Assembly (NCBI GenBank): GCA_018821785.1
Contig: JAHJLI010000084.1
Span: 27,461 to 91,460 of the forward strand
From: Pseudomonadota bacterium
Lineage (GTDB): Bacteria; Desulfobacterota; Desulfobulbia; Desulfobulbales; Desulfocapsaceae
Direction of reading: 5' to 3'
DNA length: 64,000 nucleotides
Part shown: one piece after another, positions 58,216 to 64,000 of the stretch
Numbering within the stretch: the stretch's first letter is position 1
Layout: every line of letters starts with the position of its first letter
Translations under genes and position numbers: made by a program
Notes under the pieces: model-generated
What the model was told of the DNA's origin: nothing
The model's input: only the letters and a program-made list of their open reading frames with translations
Database searches by the model: none

Positions 58216-59145
58216 CTATTTGCCAAAGAGAAACCTCTTTACCGTCCGCACAAAACTCTCCTGCTCTTCGTAAAATGGCAAGTGACCGCTCTGCTCGAAA
58301 ACGACAAATCTCGACCCCGAAATAGCTTTATGGATTTTATAAGCTACAGATGGCGCGACGTTCATATCGAAACGGCCTGTCATAACGAGAGTCGGAAAGC
58401 GAAATTTCAAGAGTTCCGGCGTGAAATCTAGCTTCTCCATATCCTTCCAGAGCGTATCACCAACCTCATTGTTCACATTTATGGTTGTAACTTTAGCAAG
58501 ATAGGTGTCTCGGTTTTGGGCTGAGTAGAAAAGCATTGAAAGATAGTACATAAAAGCGGCCTTTTTCGTTGCCTCATCCGTGACTTTTATCGCTTCCATT
58601 CGTTCTTTCGTTTCAGGGAAAACCTTATCAAAAAGGAAAATGGTATCAGTATACTTTGGGGCTGCCGAATCACAGATGATCAGGTGTTCAATCCTTTCCG
58701 GGTAACTCGCCGCATATGCCATAGCAAGATAGCCGCCGAAAGAGTGCCCTAATATGTTTATACGTTCGTATCCGAGATATGTCCGCAACGCCTCCAGGTC
58801 AGCCACTTGATCGGCGACCGTACAAGATTGACCCGCCTCCAAAGCAGGTGATTTCCCAACTCCGCGTTGGTCGTAGAAGATAACCGGGCGATCCTTAGCC
58901 AACTCATCCAGGGCCGAAGAAGAGTGAAGAGTAGAGTGCAGATAGGTGTGGTCTACGCCGGGCCCGCCATTGATGACCAATAAGGGCGTGCCGGTCTGCA
59001 CGCCCCGGATTTCATAATAGAGTGTCGCGCCTTGACCCTGAAAGAACTTGCCAGACTCGAACTTCTGACCTAATGCGGGGAATGCCGCCAGATGGCACAA
59101 CAAAATGATGCAAAGGACTCTGCCTGGGTTTCTATTCATTCTCAA
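58216..59145 (-). CDS. Exported alpha/beta hydrolase, proline iminopeptidase-like
   Basis: A 309-residue protein with a signal peptide (VLCIILLCHLAAFPALGQ). The hydrolase core has the oxyanion motif VINGGPGVDHTYLHS, nucleophile elbow ILGHSFGGYLAMAYAASYPE, catalytic Asp in MTGRFDMNV and His in EQSGHLPFYEE; DQRGVGKS is typical of peptidase family S33. It would release N-terminal residues from peptides or cleave small esters in the periplasm. AGGA lies 8 bases before the ATG. It lies directly upstream of attC-like site C. Confidence 0.87.
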   Translation of the reverse strand: MRMNRNPGRVLCIILLCHLAAFPALGQKFESGKFFQGQGATLYYEIRGVQTGTPLLVINGGPGVDHTYLHSTLHSSSALDELAKDRPVIFYDQRGVGKSPALEAGQSCTVADQVADLEALRTYLGYERINILGHSFGGYLAMAYAASYPERIEHLIICDSAAPKYTDTIFLFDKVFPETKERMEAIKVTDEATKKAAFMYYLSMLFYSAQNRDTYLAKVTTINVNNEVGDTLWKDMEKLDFTPELLKFRFPTLVMTGRFDMNVAPSVAYKIHKAISGSRFVVFEQSGHLPFYEEQESFVRTVKRFLFGK

Positions 59146-59202
59146 GTCCTGCCATTTTTCTAACTTTACACATATAGTAGCGCTATCCCCTTTTCCTGCA
59201 AT

Positions 59203-60588
59203 TTAGTATGTCGAATTGGAGTGTGAAATCTCCAGATCATTGACCTGAATAAAGGCGGGGACGACAATCGCTGTCGGGTTGCGCGCGCCATAGCTCATCG
59301 ATGTATTGTTGACGGCCTGAGGCCGCGAGAGCCATGCCAGCCGGTCGCCAAAAATATCCAGCAGACTTTGGGTTATGCGCACATTGTAGGGCACAGCCAC
59401 CGAGCCGTCTTTTTTGAGCAGCAGTGCACCAAAACGTGAACTGGCGGTGATCAGCCCCTTTGACGGGTTGACGATGTTCATGTAATGCAGAAAAGGGATG
59501 TATAGCAGATCGTTTTCGCGCGGCAGATTGACCAGCTCTTCGAGCGTGGCGACCTCTTTGTCGCCGCCGCCCAATACAAGGCTTTTATGCATGACCGTGT
59601 GTCCCGTTGGCGATGCGCCGAACTCATCGGCATCATCCTGCAACCAGGTAAATGCGTTGAAAATCCCGTTCTCAAAGATCGGGAACAACTTGCGGGATAT
59701 GCCCATATGATCCCGCTGAAACGGGAAAGTTTCCAGACGGGTCGGGTCATCGGTCAGGTTGAACTTGTCCGAGAACACTTTCTGACCGACCTGATCCCCG
59801 GCAATGAAAGAAAATCCTCGTTTCATCGAGCCGCCGCTAAAACCGATGTAGTTCATCATGTTCAACAGATCGCCAATGGCAGCAGATCCAAAAACAATGT
59901 TATACCTGCCCAAAGGCAGCTGCTGTGGCGTATCGTGCCGGTAACGCTCCAACAGGAAGGTCAGGTCGCGGCGCACTCCAAGCGGGTTGAGATCAGTTTT
60001 CTTCTGGGCCGACTGCTCGGCAATCACTTCCCATTTGAGGCTAATATGCGCAAGGACTATACTGATCTGCGCATCGGAACTTTTGAAATACTGGAGATGT
60101 TCCGAACGGGTATTGATTTGTGCGGTGGTGCTCACACCTGAAGAGAAAATCCCCGAGAGTTTGATTTCGTCCGTTTCAAGACCCGCAACCGCCTGGTTGA
60201 AATACTCAAGGCGCTCTTCACTTGCGATCCCTGCCAGCGCGGCGTCAAAGACGCTTTCATCGATAAATGTTTCCCAATAGACCGGCACGGTTGGCTGGTA
60301 ATTCAAAGGCTGGACGTGCTTGACCATTTCGGCTGCGATATCAACCCCCTGTTTCATCTCGTCCAGTTTATTCAAATCGGTGATCATTTCATAGCTGGCG
60401 CGTTTGCGCCCTTCAAAGGCGGTAATTTCCAGGCGAATGAGATGCTCGTTGGTATTGAGTGAAATGGCCGAGTTGGCAAAACGCATCAGGCAACTCTCTT
60501 CTTCGTGATAGAAGAACGTGGCTTCAACGTTTTTTGAAAGAGCATAGGTGCGCAGGTCACGCAAAACTTGCAGAATTAGTTCTTTCAC
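59203..60588 (-). CDS. TldE/PmbA-like metalloprotease subunit
   Basis: A 461-residue TldD/PmbA-family protein without the zinc-binding HExxxH motif, so it corresponds to the TldE (PmbA) partner. Family marks: AISLNTNEHLIRLEITAFEGRKRAS, then RYNIVFGSAAIGDLLNMM and GFSGGSMKRGFSFIAGDQVGQKVFS in the middle, and RFGALLLKKDGSVAVPYNVRI and MSYGARNPTAIVVPAF near the end. TldD/TldE heterodimers degrade unfolded or modified peptides. It starts 2 bases after the TldD gene, so both are one operon. Confidence 0.85.
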   Translation of the reverse strand: MKELILQVLRDLRTYALSKNVEATFFYHEEESCLMRFANSAISLNTNEHLIRLEITAFEGRKRASYEMITDLNKLDEMKQGVDIAAEMVKHVQPLNYQPTVPVYWETFIDESVFDAALAGIASEERLEYFNQAVAGLETDEIKLSGIFSSGVSTTAQINTRSEHLQYFKSSDAQISIVLAHISLKWEVIAEQSAQKKTDLNPLGVRRDLTFLLERYRHDTPQQLPLGRYNIVFGSAAIGDLLNMMNYIGFSGGSMKRGFSFIAGDQVGQKVFSDKFNLTDDPTRLETFPFQRDHMGISRKLFPIFENGIFNAFTWLQDDADEFGASPTGHTVMHKSLVLGGGDKEVATLEELVNLPRENDLLYIPFLHYMNIVNPSKGLITASSRFGALLLKKDGSVAVPYNVRITQSLLDIFGDRLAWLSRPQAVNNTSMSYGARNPTAIVVPAFIQVNDLEISHSNSTY

Positions 60589-60590
60589 AG

Positions 60591-62057
60591 TTATTCTCCT
60601 ATGGTCACATTGTCAAAACGACAGACCGGAACGCCATGTCCCAACTGCATGATCTGGTTGGGTTGTCCCTTGCCGCAGTTATCGACACTGCGCACTTCCC
60701 AGGTGGATGTATCGCCTACGGCAGAGAGCGAATTGTAAAACTTGACAGTCTCACCCTTGTAGGTCGAATTTTTCACGACGCCGGTTACTTTGCCGTCTTT
60801 CACCAGCCAGCCAATATCAGTGGCAAAGTGAAATTGCTCACGGTTGGAGCCGATCGACCAGCTCTTATCGCCGTCCAGAATGATCCCTTTTTCGGTGTTT
60901 TTCACGATCTCAGCCAGCGAGCCATCGCTGCCGGGGTCGATGTTAATGTTGGTCATTCGTTCGATCGGCACCCGATAAAGTGCCGTCGCGCGGTTGGCGC
61001 CGCTGCTGCCGTTGAAGATCGTTTTGCCGATACGATCATTGGCCTCTTCCACCATCTGACGGCCAGTAATTGCGCCTACCAGCAACCCCTTATCTATCAG
61101 CACGTTATCCTGCGCGGGAACGCCGTCATCATCATAACCAAAACTGCCGGGGCTGTTGGGGAGAGTGGCATTGGCGCGGGCGGTCAACTTGCTAGAGCCG
61201 TAACGCAACTCGCCGAAATCACTCAGCTTGACGAACGATCCCCCCGCGTAAGCCAATTCATAACCAAGAATGCGATCCAGCTCGAGCGCGTGGCCTATGG
61301 TTTCGTGGGTTTGCAGGTACATAATGCCAGGGAGCAAAATTACCGAACGCTCATCTTTGGGGCAAACGTCAGCCACCAGGACTTCGTTCATCTCCCGTAC
61401 AATTCGTGCACCATTTTCGCTGAACAGCTGCGGGTCAAGCGTTTCCCAACCACGTGTAGCGCCAGCAAGCGATGGGCTGAACTTCCGCGAATGGGACTCA
61501 CCCTGCGCATCTACCCCCATGACTTGAATTGTGGGAAACACTTCGACAATGTTCTTCTCGATCTCGCTCTCTTCAGAATCAAGGTAAACGATCTGCTTGC
61601 GTATGAAGATCAACTCGCAAATCCGCTGGGTGACGCCTGTCTGGTTTAATTGCACATCCAGCTCTTTCATAAACGCTATTTTTTCCGCCAGCGGCACGGT
61701 AAACGGGTCAATCCGGTTTGGACTGATGAAAGAGGCTCTGATTGGCACCTTCCCGGCTAAACGGACCGGAAAGGTAACCCGTTCCGCCGCCACACGGGCA
61801 TTATCCAGCGCTTTATCAAAGAGCGCTTTAAGATTGCCGATATCCGACGAGGCGGAAAAGCCCCACGCCCCCTTGTAAAGCACACGAACGCCAATCCCGC
61901 TCTCACGAGATGAGGACGCATTTTTCAAATTGCCATTCCACATTAAAAGCTGGCTGGTTTCTTCCACAGGATACCAGCGCGCATCAACGGAGGTTGCCCC
62001 TGCAACCATGAGCCGGTCAATCTGTTTTTGTAATTTCTTTCGCACTCGACTCTCCAT
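60591..62057 (-). CDS. TldD-like zinc metalloprotease subunit
   Basis: A 488-residue catalytic partner. The zinc site is in YLQTHETIGHALELDRILGYE (HExxxH), with the third ligand expected in the C-terminal half; VDNCGKGQPNQIMQLGHGVP fits the C-terminal TldD pattern, where a Cys is the usual ligand. N-terminal VDARWYPVEETSQLLMWNGNL and GIGVRVLYKGAWGFSAS are typical. It forms a dimer with the next gene's product and cleaves peptides that enter the dimer tunnel. ATG 62057 has no strong Shine-Dalgarno. Confidence 0.88.
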   Translation of the reverse strand: MESRVRKKLQKQIDRLMVAGATSVDARWYPVEETSQLLMWNGNLKNASSSRESGIGVRVLYKGAWGFSASSDIGNLKALFDKALDNARVAAERVTFPVRLAGKVPIRASFISPNRIDPFTVPLAEKIAFMKELDVQLNQTGVTQRICELIFIRKQIVYLDSEESEIEKNIVEVFPTIQVMGVDAQGESHSRKFSPSLAGATRGWETLDPQLFSENGARIVREMNEVLVADVCPKDERSVILLPGIMYLQTHETIGHALELDRILGYELAYAGGSFVKLSDFGELRYGSSKLTARANATLPNSPGSFGYDDDGVPAQDNVLIDKGLLVGAITGRQMVEEANDRIGKTIFNGSSGANRATALYRVPIERMTNINIDPGSDGSLAEIVKNTEKGIILDGDKSWSIGSNREQFHFATDIGWLVKDGKVTGVVKNSTYKGETVKFYNSLSAVGDTSTWEVRSVDNCGKGQPNQIMQLGHGVPVCRFDNVTIGE

Positions 62058-62286
62058 GGTTATATTTTATATCAAAAAGTCCTGTTTTCCATTACCCAAC
62101 CTTGTCTGTTAATTGCCAAAATGAGCTTTCTGTTGTGCATTACCTGGATCATTGTTTTGCGGCAATCGCATCCAGGATCGGTACAATACTATTGGTAAAT
62201 TTTAGCTCTTTAAAATGTCAAACCTGACCTCTGTTCCGGCTCGGATTGAGATGCAATTTCGATTTAAATATTACTTTCAGTGATTT

Positions 62287-63219
62287 TCAAAGCCATAACC
62301 CTCGCCTCTGATGTTCTCGCATGGCCCAGACTAGCACCTTGATGGAACTATTCCTGGCCTGGATAAACTGTTGCAAAACAAACTCTTCATAGACCTCTTG
62401 CGGTATTTCAAACCCTGGTGATACACCCGGAAGTGTCTTTTGGCCAAAATTATTGCAGAACCGACCATAAGTGCCAAACCCCGGCTTGGGCTGTTTGTCA
62501 TCACAGGCAGGAGAAGTGCTGCCTTGCAAACGCCAAAAGTCGGTCCACTTGTACGGCTTGTTGCCGGACGCATCTGCAACAGGAATCTCCTCCTGAATCA
62601 CCTTGAGTGTCTCTCCTGCCTCTGATGCCAACAGGTCATTCAATTTGTCTTTCCAGCTTAAAAAAGCTTTCAAATCGGCTTGGTTCAACGCCAGTTTATG
62701 TTGATATTTTTTTTGATCAATTACCTTGGCATCAAAGGGCTCTATGACGCCCATGCTTAAAAATTTCCAATGATAGACAGGGACAACATGGGGCGGGGAA
62801 CTCATGTCCTGGATGTAATGCATAACTGAGCCGGCCTTTATGAATACATCAGCAGGCTCGTCCGAGATTATAGCTTCATCTAATTCTGTGAATTTTTGTA
62901 AAAATATTCTGTCAAGGAAGTGCCTCACCCAACCTTCATCCTCCTGCTCATTGGCATTATAAAAATGCCAATTACGCAATCGGGCCAGTAAGGGATAAAA
63001 TACATTATCCTCATTCTTATTCCGTTTGGTTATGGCAACCTTTGTCGATTCAGGATCAATACTATATTTGGCAAGGTCTGGGTCCAGGGCAACAGCATCG
63101 TTAAAAACATCTACTGCTGCTTCAGTAATCGCCCCATGAACAGGACCATCAAAAGCTGAAAGGTTGACAGCCCATAAACAGAGAGCCACTATCATAAATA
63201 AAATTGTTAGGTTTGTCAT
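62287..63219 (-). CDS. Secreted P1-nuclease/phospholipase C-like protein
   Basis: A 310-residue protein with a signal peptide (ILFMIVALCLWAVNLSAFD). Zinc-ligand-like histidines appear in the P1-nuclease/phospholipase C order: the mature N-terminus FDGPVHGAITEAAV, then NWHFYNA and GSVMHYIQDMSSPPHVVPVYHW, which is very close to the H-x3-D/H-x-H pattern of that zinc-dependent fold. Substrate could be nucleic acid or phospholipid. The C-terminal half (from about 190) is not recognised. Closely spaced charged residues and no membrane helix suggest export. Stand-alone gene. Confidence 0.68.
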   Translation of the reverse strand: MTNLTILFMIVALCLWAVNLSAFDGPVHGAITEAAVDVFNDAVALDPDLAKYSIDPESTKVAITKRNKNEDNVFYPLLARLRNWHFYNANEQEDEGWVRHFLDRIFLQKFTELDEAIISDEPADVFIKAGSVMHYIQDMSSPPHVVPVYHWKFLSMGVIEPFDAKVIDQKKYQHKLALNQADLKAFLSWKDKLNDLLASEAGETLKVIQEEIPVADASGNKPYKWTDFWRLQGSTSPACDDKQPKPGFGTYGRFCNNFGQKTLPGVSPGFEIPQEVYEEFVLQQFIQARNSSIKVLVWAMREHQRRGLWL

Positions 63220-63372
63220 CTTTCTCTTCCCTCCTCAATAGATTCATCATGCCAGACCACAGGGAGCGAGTCTGTAGAAAAAGCCAATTTTGAAAATTAG
63301 ATAGGGGCATAGGTGAAGGGGCCTTTAAATGTGTGCCCCCAGACAGACCTCCAAGTAACTGGATCAGATTTT

Positions 63373-63846
63373 TTAAATTTTTTCAGGATCTTTGGACTTA
63401 ACGTATGTGCAAAAACTATAACCGTGCCGCTCGAAATTCAGCGATTCGTAGAAGGTATGTGCCAAATTGCGTTTGAGATTCGAGGATAGAACAGCCTTGT
63501 AACACCCCTTCTTACTGCAGAGTTGAAGCGCATGTTGCATCATTATCTTGCCGACTCCACGCCCTTGCCACTCTGGATCAACGGCAACGTCTTCGATGAC
63601 GCCAGAGGATGCGCCTAGGTGTCCAAGATTTTCCATAATGAGTAGAGTAAACGTGCCGACTATCGTGGTGCCAATAATCGCTACGTATATCTTGTAGTCG
63701 GGATAACGTTCGATGCGATCAAAGATACGCTCAGCCTGTGAAAGAGGCAAAACCTTCCCGTCATCAATGCCAGGTTGAGCATAAAGCTGAAGTACCTGCG
63801 GGAGTTCTGTCTTTGATGCTTCTCTACAAATAATCGAACCGTTCAT
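63373..63846 (-). CDS. GNAT-family N-acetyltransferase
   Basis: A 157-residue GNAT protein. The acetyl-CoA loop is VIEDVAVDPEWQGRGVGKIMMQHAL (Q/RxxGxG/A type) and the C-terminal beta-alpha is KRNLAHTFYESLNFERHGYSF. It would acetylate a small amine or a protein N-terminus; substrate unknown. ATG 63846 (MNGSIICREA) matches family N-termini and has GGTGGGG upstream; the frame is open 30 residues further (63936). Last complete gene in the window. Confidence 0.88.
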   Translation of the reverse strand: MNGSIICREASKTELPQVLQLYAQPGIDDGKVLPLSQAERIFDRIERYPDYKIYVAIIGTTIVGTFTLLIMENLGHLGASSGVIEDVAVDPEWQGRGVGKIMMQHALQLCSKKGCYKAVLSSNLKRNLAHTFYESLNFERHGYSFCTYVKSKDPEKI

Positions 63847-64000
63847 CCCCACCCTTGTCCAACGACCTAAATCACCAGCTTGACTGGTGCATTTTATTGT
63901 TGGAAATATGTAAACTCTCCCCTTATTTGGGCCCATCTCTTATTTGCTTTGATCGTGAACACATCTGACAAAATTAAGCTCACTTGGAGGGGAGCAATTC

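Noticed and set aside
60459..61649. A 396-residue open frame on the plus strand
   Set aside because: It lies wholly opposite the TldD/TldE genes, whose motifs (HETIGHALELD and others) are clear; the plus frame has no family features or ribosome site.

Overview
The window looks like a chromosomal segment of a Desulfobacterota (deltaproteobacterial, sulfate-reducer-like) genome. Reasons: a type-B succinate dehydrogenase/fumarate reductase, a TRAP transporter with keto-deoxy-sugar genes, many two-component systems, glutaconate-type CoA transferases, membrane proteins ending in the C-x2-C/IRDDxGYW motif common in this phylum, and a selenoprotein-like gene. This assignment is inference from gene content; there is no rRNA or marker gene to confirm it. 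GC-rich metabolic blocks alternate with AT-rich stretches (about 21.4-27 kb and 50-58 kb) that hold defence, orphan and mobile-looking genes.

Layout. 1-5 kb (+): a TRAP uptake system (dctPQM-like, first gene cut by the window edge), an RpiR regulator, KDPG aldolase and a 2-keto-3-deoxygluconate kinase, together a hexuronate/KDG uptake-and-catabolism operon. 5.05-5.87 kb (-): an alkylmercury lyase (MerB)-like gene with in-frame TGA codons at both catalytic-cysteine positions; the second TGA is followed by a textbook bacterial SECIS hairpin. I consider this the most important item. 6-9 kb (+): alanine dehydrogenase behind a sigma-54-type promoter, then a sodium/alanine symporter. 9-13.6 kb (-): two glutaconate-CoA-transferase-type A subunits, one B subunit and an MFS carrier. 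14-21 kb (-): permease, acyl-CoA ligase, Ldh2-family dehydrogenase, dCache sensor kinase and LuxR-type regulator, which look like one uptake/activation/oxidation module with its own control.

21.8-25.4 kb (-): a defence-like operon of a primase-helicase-phospholipase-D fusion followed by an MNT nucleotidyltransferase and a HEPN gene that carries a homopolymer frameshift. 27-30.5 kb (+): sdhCAB/frdCAB with a good terminator. 30.6-38.9 kb: a membrane protein with a cysteine motif, a second dCache kinase/regulator pair, an HxlR regulator divergent from an FMN reductase and a nitroreductase, a second cysteine-motif membrane protein, and an exported DUF1566-type protein. 39-46.4 kb (-): two hybrid histidine kinases behind two tandem branched-chain-type binding proteins with no permease. 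46.5-47.6 kb (-): mraZ with its four-repeat operator and an ftsL-like gene, but no rsmH between them. 48-52 kb (-): a CoA-transferase/GNAT fusion and a GAF/sigma-54 activator, which faces a small ORF behind a sigma-54-like promoter.

53-64 kb: a GT10 fucosyltransferase-like gene, decayed adhesin fragments, then a run of small minus-strand genes (two exported glutaredoxin-like proteins, two hypotheticals, an alpha/beta hydrolase) separated by bulged hairpins that resemble integron attC sites, then a TldD/TldE pair, a P1-nuclease/phospholipase-C-like secreted protein and a GNAT acetyltransferase. No tRNA, rRNA, CRISPR array or transposase was recognised.
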